Assembly: GCF_041146395.1 (NCBI RefSeq) | Contig: NC_090999.1 | Span: 73,661,001-73,725,000, forward strand | Reading direction: 5' to 3' | Source of the DNA: Eulemur rufifrons | Taxonomy: Eukaryota > Chordata > Mammalia > Primates > Lemuridae | Length of the DNA stretch: 64,000 nucleotides | Shown: piece by piece, positions 11,896 through 25,060 of the stretch | How the letters are laid out: the number at the start of each line of letters is the position of its first letter | Numbering within the stretch: position 1 is the stretch's first letter | Position numbers and translations under genes: made by a program | The notes under the pieces: generated by a model | What the model saw: the letters and a program-made list of their open reading frames with translations, nothing else | Told to the model about the DNA's origin: nothing | The model's database searches: none

Positions 11896-14296
11896 AAAAC
11901 AATCAGAAAAAAAAAATAACAAAGAAATTTCTTATAAAGGAATGAAAAGTAGAATGGACAAAAGACTTCTGAAAACCAACCCAACAAAAAAGACATAGCA
12001 TTGGACAAAGTCTATGACAGACCAAGCATGATAAAATATGAACTACAGTTGACTACAATTTCCAAATGAGGGTGGAACAAAATTAAAAAACTTAAGATAT
12101 ACTTGTATCAAAAGTCCCCCACTAGAGCTCCTAAACTCTTCATTTGAGGAAGAAGGAAAATTATTCCAGAAGGCAGTTCTTAGATACAAGTGGAAATATT
12201 GAACACAGAAAATGATAAATGGTAGGTAAACTAAGAAAATTTAAAAAGTGATATATATGAATCATTTAAAAGGAAGTTAATAAATAAATAATATCTCATG
12301 TGATGTATGTGCATGATACATCTCATTATCACACTGTCATCAGTAATGACTGATATGTGTTCCATGTGACAATGTTGAGGAATTTCCCTACTCTGGTGGT
12401 TAAAACCTGCTCACATGCCAATTAAGCTCTGATTTAAATATCTTAAATATTATGGCATTATAATTGCAGTCTATTACCATAAACCATTAACTAGCATGTT
12501 GCAGTGCAGAACAAAATTTCAAGAAGTGTTTAATGAATGTTTAAAAGCATAAAATAATAAATATGAAATATTTTCAAGTATATTTATCTTCATTTTGTCA
12601 AGACTGTATTGATAGTAATTCTTAACATTTCATTATATAAGTATAAAACATTGCATGGGACATTAAGTAATATATACTATAATACATCCATGCATACAGT
12701 TTATTTGTGTGAAAAATATCAGCTATATTCAACATTTAAAGTTGGATGTGCTGAGGGCACATAATTAAATATGATTGCCCGAGTTTACATGGTCTGAGAG
12801 AATGAGCTATACTTATGATTTTATAACACACAATAAAGAAGCATTCTTGAACAAATAAATCGGGCATCTATACATAATTTGTTTCAAGATTTGCAACAAT
12901 AATTTCATTATTACAGCATAATAATTCCCATAGGTAAACTAGGTGTGATAACAAATTAACTTTACTTACATGACAAGTTTGTAAGTGAAGCCAATCTAAT
13001 TAGATCAACTTTAATTATCTCTAGAGGGAAGGAGTTGTCATTGATTGGTTTTGTGAAAAGACAGTAAGATAATTCATTAAAGTTGCTTTCTCATTTGCTA
13101 AGTTTAACTGGAAAAAGCTTAATGTACAACATCTGTTAGAACTAAATTTTACTTCTATGAAGATGTCAAAAATAAATATTTCTTCCCTTCCTGTGTTTTC
13201 TAAGTTAGATATAGTTTCCTTGCAATGTATTTTCTCTTACTTTGAGTAGATTTATATATTACCTTGCCCATATTTTGACCTCAGTGCAGAATTTGAATGC
13301 AAGTCCACCACATATAAATTTCAAATCTTAAAGTGAATTTGGTGTTCAATATTCTGACTAGTCCAAAAGCTCATCAGTAAGCAAAAAGCAGGATGATCAA
13401 CTCTGGCCATGGGTGGTTGCTTTTAACAGACACTATAAACACCCATGGTCCAATATGTCAGACCATTTATTATTATACTTTTTATTAATGGTTTAAATTG
13501 TGATAGAGTCTACATCCTCACTATTTATTTTTTTGTTATTCAATGTTAGTAAAATAGCTAAAATCTTTGAGATACTCTATTGTAGGGTTATCTTATTATG
13601 TATTTATTTATTTATTTTTGTAACCCTAACTGGTTTCTATGTCAATCTTAGAACTAAAGTCTTATCTATGACTGCTTTGGCTGATTATTCAACATGTACT
13701 TCCTTCTCTTTATTTTTCCAGTATTTGGATATAAAGAATAATAGTGAAAGAGAAACTGTGCTGAAAAGTATGATTTTGAAGTTCAAGGGGAAAAGAATGA
13801 TTTAGTAAAAAGGGTCATCAGAGAATAATCATCACGTATTTTACTATTGCACTACAGATCCTGATACTTTATTTAGCTGTTCAGAAGAGTATTTGTAACA
13901 TTGTTTATTCTCAAGACATATTATTTTGAAAAGGAATTTTATACATTGAGTAGTAAACTGGACAAAGCGATATTTATTACCTCTTTCAATTCAAGGATTC
14001 TTTTATTCTATGATGATGATAATGCTTCAATGTCAACTTGGCCTACGAAAAATATCCTCTGAGTGAATCTTTCAATATAATTATTGAATCCAAAATTTTA
14101 TGCTGAGATCTTGAAATTCCAAAGACATTTTTGGAAGAATTTAGCCATAATATTCAAGGTGACTTAATACAATAACTGCAGATTTATAACTAGATTAAAT
14201 GAGATTATAACATATGACATATGTGGAATTTATATTAAAATAGTGAAATTTTTATATATTTACAATAATTTTAAGAGCTGATTATTAGGTCATTAA
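11896..14296. other. AT-rich unique sequence, no gene
   Basis: Short A-rich tracts follow the L1 tail. After that there is no recognisable repeat, exon or RNA gene. An (ATTT)n tract lies at about 13594-13618. The 101-codon frame at 13500-13805 is AT-driven and has no domain. Confidence 0.5.
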
Positions 14297-14310
14297 ACTT
14301 AAGCGAACTT

Positions 14311-15295
<985 letters not shown>

Positions 15296-15299
15296 ATAT

Positions 15300-15775
15300 A
15301 TCATGAGGTCTTGGATTAAACTCTGTTCTCCCAGAAAAGATATGTTGACTTTCTAATGTTCAGTTCTTCAGAATGCAACTTTATTTGGAAACAGGGTCTT
15401 TGTAGATATCATTAGTTAAGATGAAGGTCACATTTGACTAGGATAGTTTCTTAATCCAATATGACTGGTGTCCTTACAAGAAGAAGAGAAATTTATAGGG
15501 GGAAGGAAACCATGTGAAGATATAACACAATGGAGGCAGAGATTGGAGCGATGGAGCCGCAAGCCCAGGAATGCCAAGGGCGATAGCCATCGTCAGAAGC
15601 TGGAAGAGGCAAGAATGGGTTCTCCTTTATAGGTAACATAGAGGAAGCATGGGCTCAGCATCACCTTGATTTTGAAATTTTAGCTTTAGAAATTATAAGG
15701 CAATAAATTTCTGTTGTTTTTATACACCTAGTTAGTGGTACTTTGTCACAGCCATAGCTCTTCAGTAGAATTTTT
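15300..15775 (+). mobile_element. MaLR (MLT1-type) solo LTR
   Basis: A nearly complete LTR: 'atgcaactttatttggaaac', 'agggtctttgtagatatcat', 'ccaatatgactggtgtcctt', 'ggcagagattggagcgatgg', 'ggaatgccaaggg', 'caccttgattttgaaatttt' and 'ggcaataaatttctgttgtt' occur in MLT1 order. It ends at 'tggtactttgtcacagcc'. No internal retroviral-like sequence is attached, so it is a solo LTR. Confidence 0.85.
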
Positions 15776-16659
15776 ATATATGCTGGATCTAGATGTAGCT
15801 AAATTAGGCAGTTTCTTATTGGACTTAGTATATCAATAGAGCTAATCCAAGGTTAGTATTCCCACTAACATTACAGATAAATCCATCTTGCAAAGAAATC
15901 TATAGGAATAAGGAGAAAAATGTGAAACCTCCTCAAAACTTTTATTCACTGACTGGATGACAGCAACATATAAGTATACATGATTTTAATTTATATTTGT
16001 GTTTCACTATTGTGTGTATTTAATTTTTTTTACTTGAAATATCTCTGATATTTTTCAAATAGAGTGATTAGCAATAATTTATTTTGTATCATCTATGTTC
16101 TAATGCATATTTTACATACTTAATAAATATAAATAAATTTTCATAAAATAAAATTCAACATGAAAAGAACAATCGGCTATAATCCCTCTGCAATCTAAAA
16201 CCCATGTGTATAGTCATATTTAGATGGAAATATGAGATGAAAAGTTCAGAAAATTCCCTTGTTTGAAAAGATGTCATGAAATGTAAACATAATTTTATTT
16301 CATATGTCAGCAGACTACCAATATGAAGGGACACAAAGTAATTTGAACAAAAGTTGTTTTTTGTATTTACTTTTTTTCCTGTACTAAAAAATCACTTTAA
16401 AAGTTATTCAGGGATAGTCTACATGTTGCTACAATGAGAAGGAGCACCTTGATTTTCATTATTAAAATGAAAAAAAAACAGAATAAACCAATTTTTGAAA
16501 GTTTTAAAAAATATACCTCAGTTCATAAAGCCTTTGAATACTGAGTGTGTTCACAACAATTACTAGGTTTTGAATAGAGATGAAGGATAAAAGTTAAACC
16601 AAGGAACCTGTTTTCTACTTCACTACAATTACAATGGGAAAAAATGTATAATGGCATCA
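15776..16659. other. No recognisable feature
   Basis: AT-rich unique sequence. No exon, RNA gene or repeat is supported. Confidence 0.5.
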
Positions 16660-16860
16660 GTTCATATTCACAGTCAGAAAGAATTAGATTTTATTCAGGC
16701 TGTGTCATTTACCAGTTGTGTCTACTTTAGCAACTCGTATAACTTCTAAGAGTCTTATTTTTCTCTGTGTAAAATGAATATATTAATAACTTATAAGTTT
16801 TTATCAGAATTATATGAGAAAATATGTGTAAAGAATTTAGCACAGTCCCTGACACAAAAA
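16660..16860 (+). repeat. MIR SINE
   Basis: The phrases 'caggctgtgtcatttaccag', 'cttatttttctctgtgtaaa', 'attatatgagaaaatatgtg' and 'ttagcacagtccctgacac' follow the MIR core and 3' consensus in order. Confidence 0.75.
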
Positions 16861-17065
16861 TGTTCTCTATATCCAGTAAAAGTCTGCTACAATTATAGAA
16901 TAATAAAATAGAAAAAAAAAATACAATCACCTTACTGAGATTTCTGGGACAACAGAGAAAAGTGAAAATACTAACTCCTGGTTCAGTTTTCTCATGAAAA
17001 TAACCATGAATACAAGAATTTAATCTATTAGCCAACCACAGTTTATCATTAAACAAGAGTCATCC

Positions 17066-17327
17066 GGCCAAGTGTGGTGGCTCATGCCTGTAATCCTAGC
17101 ACTCTAGGAGGCCGAGGCAGAAGAATCATTTGAGGTCAGGAGTTTAAGACTAGCCTGAGCAAGAGCAATACCCTGTCTCTACTAAAAATAGAAAAAAATT
17201 AGCTGGGCGTGGTGGTGCATGCCTGTAGTCCCAGCTACTTGGAAGGCTGAGGCAGGAGGATCGCCTGAGCCCAGGACCCCGGATTACAGAGTGAGACTCT
17301 GTCTCAAAAAAAAAAAAAAAAAAAAAG
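17066..17327 (+). mobile_element. Alu SINE with right-arm deletion
   Basis: It starts 'ggccaagtgtggtggctcat' and ends in poly(A). Target-site duplications of 'caagagtcatcc' lie at 17054-17065 and 17328-17339. It lacks the extra inter-arm spacer of the other four Alus. About 60 bp of the right arm are missing at about 17277 ('gagcccaggaccccggatta'), including the 'gctaggctgacgcc' block. Confidence 0.95.
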
Positions 17328-17339
17328 CAAGAGTCATCC

Positions 17340-19297
17340 TAAGAGAAAATAATCAGTCGATCTGAATCACTTCCCTAACACTGACATTTAATAGATGACT
17401 ATTTAATTCTGAACAGGTTAGATGGGACAGGTTTCAGAAGAGCAGCACAAGCTTGGTGAAAGGAGATTACTAGAGTTTAGCTCAGACATTCATTGGCTTG
17501 GAAGAGAGACCTCAGTACCACAAACAGTTGACTTTACCCACCACAATCTATTTCCAAGCATCAAACACAAATTACTTTTTTGAAAGTTACATGTATTTTG
17601 ATATAAATGACAATATCTCTAATCACTAGAAAATCAATTGTGAGAAAAATATGTGGGAAAACATATGTCTATATAGTGTAAACTAAAATTAAATATTTAT
17701 AATGAAGAGAGTATCATTAAACCTACAGATTACTAATACAAATGAAAGATGAACTTCATGAATCTATTAATTTTCCCCTATGATATTCCAAGACAATGTT
17801 AAGAAAGAAAATTGAAAATTGACAATCCTAAGGAATGAGGAGAACTGAAACCAAATTATCAGTGAATGCAGAAATTCAATGTATTTATGGAGAAAACAAA
17901 TCTGACACAAAACACAGAAAGCATTCACGGAGGACATTTATAAAAGGTGGAAAGTCAATGTGGCACAGGAAACCATAGCCATGAGCTTTTGGGATACTAT
18001 GTAACAGGGAAGGGACTATTTAGCAAGTATAAACATTGAAATGATACACCTACAAATACTGAAGAATAAAGTATCTCTATGTATCATGTTACTCAAAGTT
18101 TTTTCAAATATAAATCTTTCACAGGAAATACACATACAATATAGAAAATAACTTTTTCTCTTCTTAAGGGGATTGGAGAGAAATGTGTTGTAACTGAAAC
18201 CAGAATTGAATGGATTTAAAGCTACATGGTACAATTCCAACTAACACTGGAAGTGCTAGCTGGTAGAATCACTATAGAGATAATCAGTTTAATGGAACAC
18301 ATTTGCTGAAATCAAGAAACATATACAGAATGAGCAACATACAGACTTCAAAAGAAATTAATAGAATAGTGAACAGACTGGGAGGAATCATGGCAAACAC
18401 TGGGTACAGACCATAGTAGCTCAATATTCAAGTCATTTTGTCATAGAACTGGAAGATAAAACAAATGGAACAGAATCAATATAGATGAAATTTTAAAAAT
18501 ACTTCATAACTTACACAAAATGATGAGACATCATAGAAACTTTCACTTATCCCATGTAAGGTGATAAACTATTGCCAAAGTATGTCCTTTCAGATTTGTG
18601 AAGAAAAAGTAAAGAATCATCCAAACTTCTAAGGAGTTCACTAGCTTCAAACATGTCTCAGATTTTTTGATTATATCAACCTAAGACAAAATGGGATATT
18701 TCCTTAATAATGAAGGGTGTGAACAGAAAATATTTTCTAGGCCAAACTTCCATTTACTTTAGATTGTAGCAGGTCATCTTTAGACATGCAAAGTTAAACA
18801 AACAAGGAAACAAACAAACAAAAAGAAACCTGAAACATGCTTTTTCTACTGAAAGCAATGAAAGGAATGGTAGAAAGTAGAGTAAAACAAACAAAATTAG
18901 TAATAAATAAATAAATGTAGCAATAATACATACATATATATACATACATTAAAAGTGTTTGTGATTGAGTATATTATAATATAAATATGTATGATTCCTT
19001 ATGAAAAGTTAGCCATCTTAAGGATAATTAATAATATACAAGAAATGTGATGGTAGACCTACTTAAAACAGATTCAGATATTAAGGAAGGGAATTTACAT
19101 TTTATGGTTAACTACAAATATCTAGAATAGTAGCTGATGAATTGTTGGATACAAAAGAAAGTGCAGTGAGGAAAAGCACAGGCATTTAAATAATGAAGAG
19201 CATATTAAAGCTTGGGATAAAGAAAAGGGAGATGTCAAAATGAGTAAAACACTTCACCAACCACAAAAAAGTCTAAATTTTGTCTTAAATTTAAATT
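17340..19297. other. AT-rich sequence, possibly decayed LINE
   Basis: No gene is seen. The purine-rich plus strand resembles very old LINE sequence, but I cannot place it. AT-rich simple sequence lies at 18900-18950 ('aataaataaataaatg' and 'catacatatatatacatac'). Confidence 0.35.
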
Positions 19298-19622
19298 AGG
19301 GATCTGCAAACTTTTTATGTAAAGAGTCAAATTGTAAATATTTTGAGCTTTTGGGATATGAGTTCTCTGTCTCAACTACTCAACTCTGCTGTTACAGCAC
19401 TAGAACAACCATAAATAAATAAAATAAGTGTGACTGTGTTCCAATAAAATTTTATTTATGGGCACTAAATTTGAATTTCGTATAATTTACATGATATAAA
19501 ATCTTATTCTTTTGATTTTTTTCAACCATATAAAAATGTAAAAAGTATTTTGAGCTTGCAGACTATGTAAAAATATGGTATGGGGAGAATTTGGCTCACA
19601 AAACATAATTTGCAAACCCCTG
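19298..19622 (+). mobile_element. hAT-Charlie type non-autonomous DNA transposon (MER1-like)
   Basis: The termini are inverted: 'agggatctgcaaacttt' at the left and the reverse complement of 'caggggtttgcaaatt' at the right. Inside are 'tctctgtctcaactactcaa', 'ctctgctgttacagcactag' and 'gtgttccaataaaatttta', which follow the MER1/Charlie MITE order. About 70 bp near 19477-19545 do not fit and may be an insertion or local decay. I could not identify an intact 8-bp target duplication. Confidence 0.7.
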
Positions 19623-20640
19623 GGTTTGATAAATAATTTGATTAGATTACATATAATATTGATCAAACACTAGGTGAATCAAAGAAGTATTATACATAAA
19701 ACAATTAACTTTGAAAGCACACTAAATAAATACATATGTGATGAGTCTGGTACTCAGTCTTATATAGAAAAATAGTAACATATAGTAAAATAGAAATCTC
19801 TTTTAAAGTAATATCTAAAAATTATACCTTAAACTCCTATCTGCTTTGCTGGACAGTAGTGTTTCCTTCCTGAAAATCGTTCTATATAAATATTTTTCAG
19901 AATTTTATTGATGTTAAAATGAGTAATCTAATGCCTCTTAAATATCCCCGATGCTCTGACTTTTGTAGGGTTTCAGATAAAATCACTGAATACTGTGGGA
20001 CAGGGCACAGGAGGTGGCCTCTCAGCTCTATAGAACATCTATTCTGTTTTCTGCTAGATATATTAGCTCATTTCTCTTAAATTTCTGAATTTAATGTCAA
20101 AATCTATGTTATTGCTATCTTACACCAAATTCCTGAAGTCCTTTAGATCCACAACACAGTTCTCTCAGAAGGGAAACAACTAGCACATTTTTAGCACAGT
20201 TGCTTCATGAATTGAGCACTCAAAAAGCACTATGGGTCTATAAGGGCAAAATCATAGGGGATAGTTTGGTAATTTAAGTTGAAAATTCAAAAATGTTAGA
20301 AAATCTTTGGACCACCATTAAATTTCTAGAATTCATCTTAAATTAACCATCCTGGTAAGAACAATTGTTTATTTCGCGAACATTCGAAATAACATTTTTA
20401 TAAATATTTAAAATTTTAAACTGCAAAATTTTTCAGCAATAATTATAGTGAAAATACAGTACATGTATTAGAATATATTTATGGATATTTAATGTGATGG
20501 CACATCCAAAAGAGATTAAATAAATGGAAGAAGTAAAGACAAATCCTCAACCCCAAAAAGCACCATGCTTAAATAATTCTACACGTACATATGCCAGACA
20601 TCCATGAAATAGACACTATCTGTAATATATGAACAAGTCC
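19623..20640. other. No recognisable feature
   Basis: AT-rich unique sequence without a supported gene or repeat. Confidence 0.45.
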
Positions 20641-21190
20641 AGGGAATACATAAGAAGAAAACCTAATCAATTTATTTTATCAGATGAGGAAAACCTTTAT
20701 TATATAACTAAGCACAGGTACTAAGAAAAAAATTGGGGCCAGCTAATCCAAACTATTAACATATATAACACACAAACATAACAAAACAAAAAGACAAGTG
20801 AGAAGATATCAAAAGATAAATAGAGTGTATCCCAGGAACATAAAAATAGTTCAATATTAGAAAAATTTACAATACATGCATTTGTCAATTTGTGAGTAGT
20901 TTTCCCTCTCATTTGTTGAGATTTTCTTAACAAATTTTAAAAAGTACATTTTGATAAAATTCAACACCCATGAATAAATAAAATGAACAAGTGAGCAAAG
21001 AAACACAAATGAGAATTTTAATTTAAGGAAAAAAAGAAGTGTGTATCCTCAATGTGGCAAAAGGTATCTGCCAAAAATTTAGAGCAAACATCATATTAAA
21101 TAGTGAAACTTTAGAAATATAAAACTAAATTCAATAACAAGGCAGATTGTTCATAATCAACACTATTCAAGAATATTTCAGAGAGCTCAG
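20640..21190 (+). mobile_element. Decayed L1M ORF2 fragment
   Basis: The order 'gtgtatcccaggaacataaa', 'aaattcaacacccatgaata' and 'gcaaacatcatattaaatag' matches the reverse-transcriptase part of L1 ORF2. There are many stops and indels. The 70-codon minus frame at 20721-20933 is antisense. Confidence 0.5.
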
Positions 21191-23150
21191 CAAATACCTG
21201 TGAATGTCCATTAAAATAAAATATTTCCAGTAAACATAACTATTTCCATGAGAAAAGAAAATATATATATATATATATATATGCATATATACTTGGGAAT
21301 TCTAACAGTCTCTTCCACAGAAGAACAAAGTCTAACAAATATTAGACTTTTATGGTGAAGTCACAGTGTTAAAACTACATGCAATTTGTGCAGCAACTGC
21401 AGCAGTAATGGTAAAATAGATCAATATAACAGAATAACAAGCCTAGAAACTGAAATATGCAGACAAGAGTACTTGCTATAGAAGTGTGTTAGCATACCAA
21501 ATCAATGCATTAAGAGCAACACATTCAGTAAGAGGTGAAAATCTCAACCTCAAGTTTGTAGGAAAAATGAAATTTGCATGCATTGCTAATGATGGTGTAA
21601 ATTGATCAGCTCACTATGGAAGATAAAGATTGATTGGAACAGAAAGAATAATAAAATCACAATTGCAAGATGTAAGGCTTCCTTATGAAGTTTGAAAGGG
21701 CTCACTTCATTCAAGACAAACTTAAGAAAGACTCATCTATACTCATCTCTAAAAATGATACAAGGTGACTGCCAAATAAAGTAACTGCCTGAGAAATTTT
21801 AGACTACCTGCCTCACTCACACAGACCCTCTTCTGAGAGGTTTCTTTCACAACATTTACTAAGCTTTATATCACCTGTTCCATTCACCAGTGTAAGTATA
21901 ATTGGAGGGAAGATAGAAGAACACCAGCCCAGTCAATGGGTGATGGGATGCTGAAGTTTTGTTCAATAGGGTCATTCTGTACTCAATGATGACAAGCTGA
22001 ACCAATAAGATCTACTCTTTGGGGCATTTATATTAAAAATGTTTGACAAGAAAGTCAGAATAGTGAAAACAGTGACAAAGAACAGCTAAATTCCCAACAT
22101 CAACAAGACCTAAAGTATGAAGCAATGAAGGACTGAGAGGGAAAAATTATAGTTGGGTCACTTCAGACAGGCTGTATACTAAATGACCTCCCACCCAGGT
22201 GGCCTGAGTTCATGACTGTTAAGAATATAAAAATTAGACTCTTCTGTTTTTCAAAGACACTATTAAAAAACAAAAAAATGAGAGAAAATTTAAGCAAGTA
22301 TCAATGGACAAAAATGAGAAATAGATCTTTCGCAGAATCAGCAATCTCCTTCAACAAATATAAATGAACAAATACTGCAAAGAGGTAATTCATGGAACCA
22401 AAACTAATAATGTTGACAATAGGAAAGAATAAACTAACAGATGAAAAAAATATCAATGCCATTACTATCCAAATAACTGAAAATTTCTAAAAAGTTACAA
22501 TGTTTGTTTGATTAGCAAAAATTAGAAATAAAATATAATTTATCTTAATCAGTAGTGTATGTAAGTGATACAAATGCAGCTCAACCTAGAAATTTAATGA
22601 TTCCAGTAATTTAAAAATCTATATATAGAAGTCTCTTTAGACATAATTGGAACCAGGATTTTGAATTAAATACTCAGATTCATTTTTTCCTCCACGTTTT
22701 AAAATATTCATTCTCCACATGGGGAGCGGCATAGCTACCAAGGTCTTGTGCACATTCCATAATGCCCAGTAAGAGTTTCTCCTTATAGTTCTGGAATTAA
22801 TAGCATTTGAAAGGGTCTTATTGATCAACTGTCTACACCAAAATAAATCATTATGGATACAAAGATAGAATATTCCGAGTACAATGTCCTGATCATTTCA
22901 GCAACATTTCAAACCATGTTAAATATGTTTCCCAAGAGGAAAAAATATTTTTTCTTAAAAATATATATGAGTCCTGACAAAACATGAACATTAGATGTCT
23001 GCTATATCTGCCATGAGCTAACGATCTTATACATTACAGGTGGTACTGTAAAATAATGCATTATTTTTAGAAATCAGTCTGAGGACAGAAAATTATTTTA
23101 AGATGTCAACAGTCGTTCGACTATAGAAAGTTATCTTAATATTTCCATCT
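21191..23150. other. AT-rich sequence with faint LINE traces
   Basis: An (AT)n tract lies at about 21259-21282. Around 22250-22400, phrases such as 'caaagacactattaaaaaac' faintly resemble the 3' part of L1 ORF2. The rest is unassigned and no gene is supported. Confidence 0.35.
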
Positions 23151-23262
23151 TATTCTGCTAGGACTGATGGTGATTTCAACAGTTCTAGAAGGGTGGGAAA
23201 TCCAAGATTTGTGTCTGGTGTGGTGACTGCATAGCTCCTGGTTGTGGTCAACTTCTTGTATC

Positions 23263-23361
23263 CTCACATGAGAGGGAGAGAGAGAAGAAGAGACAGAGAG
23301 AAGGGTGAGAGGAGGAGAAAAAGAGGGAGAGGGAGGAGAAAAAGGGGAGGGAGAGAGAGAA
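23263..23361. repeat. Purine-only (GA-rich) tract
   Basis: Almost 100 bp of near-uninterrupted purines (GAGAGGG, GAAGAAG and GGAGAAAAA mixtures) lie on the plus strand just before the mariner end. Such homopurine mirror-like tracts can form triplex (H-DNA) structures. Confidence 0.85.
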
Positions 23362-23553
23362 TCTAATTAGGTTATTAAGTATGAAATATCCAATTGCCTT
23401 AAGTACTAAGTTTGACAGTGGATATTTCTGACATTTCGCTTTGACTCTTCTTGTTTGTTTTTCATTGTGAAGGTATATCCTCATTCTTTCAAATACACGG
23501 TTTGTTTTGTGATTATATTTCAAAGGTTTTTTTAGAGCAGTTATTGTGGAAAC

Positions 23554-24889
23554 ATGGATAAGTCAAAAATTTGTGTTATTTTCAAATATGAGTCCCTTCG
23601 TGGAACCACTCGAGACAGCTCGAAATATCCAGGCAGTGTTTGGAAAGGATGTGGTTAAGGAAGTTCCATTGAGTTCCATTGAAGTTAACCAACTTCCTTG
23701 AGAAGTTCCATTCTGTTGATTTTAACCTTGATAATGAACCACATGGGCAAGCTGAAACCAAGGTGGATAATGATGAACTGAAAGCCAGAATGGGAGTGAA
23801 TCCATCTCAACCTATGAATGAATTAGCAGCAAGGTTTGACATTACTACTCCAACAATATTGGAACATTTGAAACAAAATAAAGAAGCTGGATAGATGGGT
23901 ACTGCATGAATTAAACGTGTCAGAAGAGAAATCATCTCAAAGCTTGCCTTTCTTTGCTGTCACGATATAAAGGTGAACGATTTCTATACTGTATTGTTAC
24001 ATGTGATGAAAAATGGATTCTTTTTGAACAGCAAGCTTTTGGCACAATGATTGGATAAAGATGAAGTTCCAAAACACAGTCCATCAAAAAAAGCTAATGG
24101 TGTCGGTTTGGTGGTCCAGCGCTGCTATTATCCACTTCAGCTTCATGAAATCTGGTCAGTCGACCACAGTGGATGTGTACTGCAAACAATGGGATGAAAT
24201 GATGAGCATGCTTGTGATTAACTATCTGATATTGGTCAATAAAGACAGGCCAATCCTCTTTCAAGACAATCCTTGACCACAAGTTGCACAAACAATGCTG
24301 TTCAAACTGCAGAAGCTGGACTTGAAAACTCATCGTATTCACCAGACCTTGCACCAACTGACTACCACTTCTTCCAGGCTTTGGACCACTTCTTTTAAGA
24401 AAAATATTCAATTTTCAACAAGCTGTGGAAAACACTTTTTGCAATTTCTTCATCTCTCGCTCTCCAGGCTCCTTTGTTGCTGGCATTATCAAGATACTAT
24501 TGGCCAGGCGCAGTGGCTCACACCTGTAATCCTCACACTCTAGGAGGCTGAGGCAGGAGGAACACTCAAGGTCAGGAGTTCGAGACCAGCCTGACCAAGA
24601 GTGAGACCCCATCTCTGCTAAAAAATAGAAGGAAATTAGCCCGACAATTAAACATACATAGAAAAATTTAGCCAGATATGATGGCACATAGCTGTAGTCC
24701 CAGCTACTCGGGAGACTGAGGCAGTAGGATTGCTTGAGCCCAGGAGTTTGAGGTTTCTGTGAGCTAGGCTGATGCCACGGCCCTCAAGCCCGGGCAACAG
24801 AGCGAGACTCTGTCTCAACAACAACAAAAAAAAAGATACTATTAAGATGGCAAGATTATGTTTATAGTTTAGGTGCATACTTTGATTAA
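23554..24889 (+). pseudogene. Mariner transposase pseudogene, copy 1
   Basis: Remnant of a mariner transposase, the DDD(34)-type enzyme that cuts and pastes the element in the nucleus. The start ATG at 23554 opens with MDKSK. The frame is then broken. Visible parts, in several frames, are the helix-turn-helix region 'LAARFDITTPTILEHLK' (about 23818-23874), the linker 'KLDRWVLHELN' (about 23883), the first catalytic segment 'CDEKW' (24002-24016), 'LMVSVWWSSA' (about 24095), the second catalytic segment 'LFQDNP' with a stop just after (about 24258-24275), and the third, 'YSPDLAPTDYH' (24336-24368). The C-terminal 'AYFD' and stop (24887-24889) lie beyond the Alu. The family length is about 340 residues. 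Several frameshifts, stops and the Alu show it is dead. Confidence 0.93.
24502..24832 (+). mobile_element. Alu SINE, lemur type, inside mariner
   Basis: A full dimer starting 'ggccaggcgcagtggctcac', with an A-rich tail containing CAA units. It is flanked by the perfect 11-bp duplication 'aagatactatt' at 24491-24501 and 24833-24843. The spacer between the arms and the 'gctgatgccacgg' right arm are of lemur type. It interrupts the C-terminal codons of the mariner transposase, so it is younger than the mariner. Several short frames over it on both strands are artefacts. Confidence 0.97.
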
Positions 24890-25060
24890 TTGTACTGTTT
24901 CTAGCTTTAGATATAATAAACTACACTTTTGATTTGAAATAAGATATTTCATACTAAATGACCTAATCTTCCTTCCCAAAAGTACCATATCTAAATATCA
25001 TCACATTTCCACATATAAAGTTCTTTGAGGGGAAACAAATATTCAGTCTATAGTAATATC

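Larger units (their letters stand above)
23366..24967 (+). mobile_element. Mariner DNA transposon, copy 1 (Alu inside)
   Basis: This is a full-length Tc1/mariner element of 1602 bp, or about 1260 bp without the Alu at 24502-24832 and one TSD copy. Its ends are inverted repeats. The left end reads 'attaggttattaagtatgaa'. The right end is the reverse complement of 'attaggtcatttagtatgaa'. These termini resemble those of the mauritiana/Mos1 group ('caggtgtacaagtatg') more than Hsmar1 ('ttaggttggtgcaaaag'). The left end is preceded by 'ta', but the right TA copy is not intact. It landed in a MaLR-type LTR. Confidence 0.93.
23155..25060 (-). mobile_element. MaLR-type LTR split by mariner insertion
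   Basis: The left part (about 23155-23363) carries 'caacagttctagaagggtgg', 'gaaatccaagatttgtgtct' and 'gtatcctcacatgagaggg'. The right part (about 24968-25060) carries 'tatcatcacatttccacata' and 'acaaatattcagtctatagt'. Together they read as one reverse-oriented LTR of the MLT1/MST class. The mariner at 23366-24967 lies between them, so the LTR is older. Confidence 0.6.

Noticed and set aside
24061..24276. Mariner transposase frames as a domesticated (SETMAR-like) gene
   Set aside because: Both copies carry several frameshifts and stops. Copy 1 also has an Alu within its C-terminal codons, and no host exon is fused.
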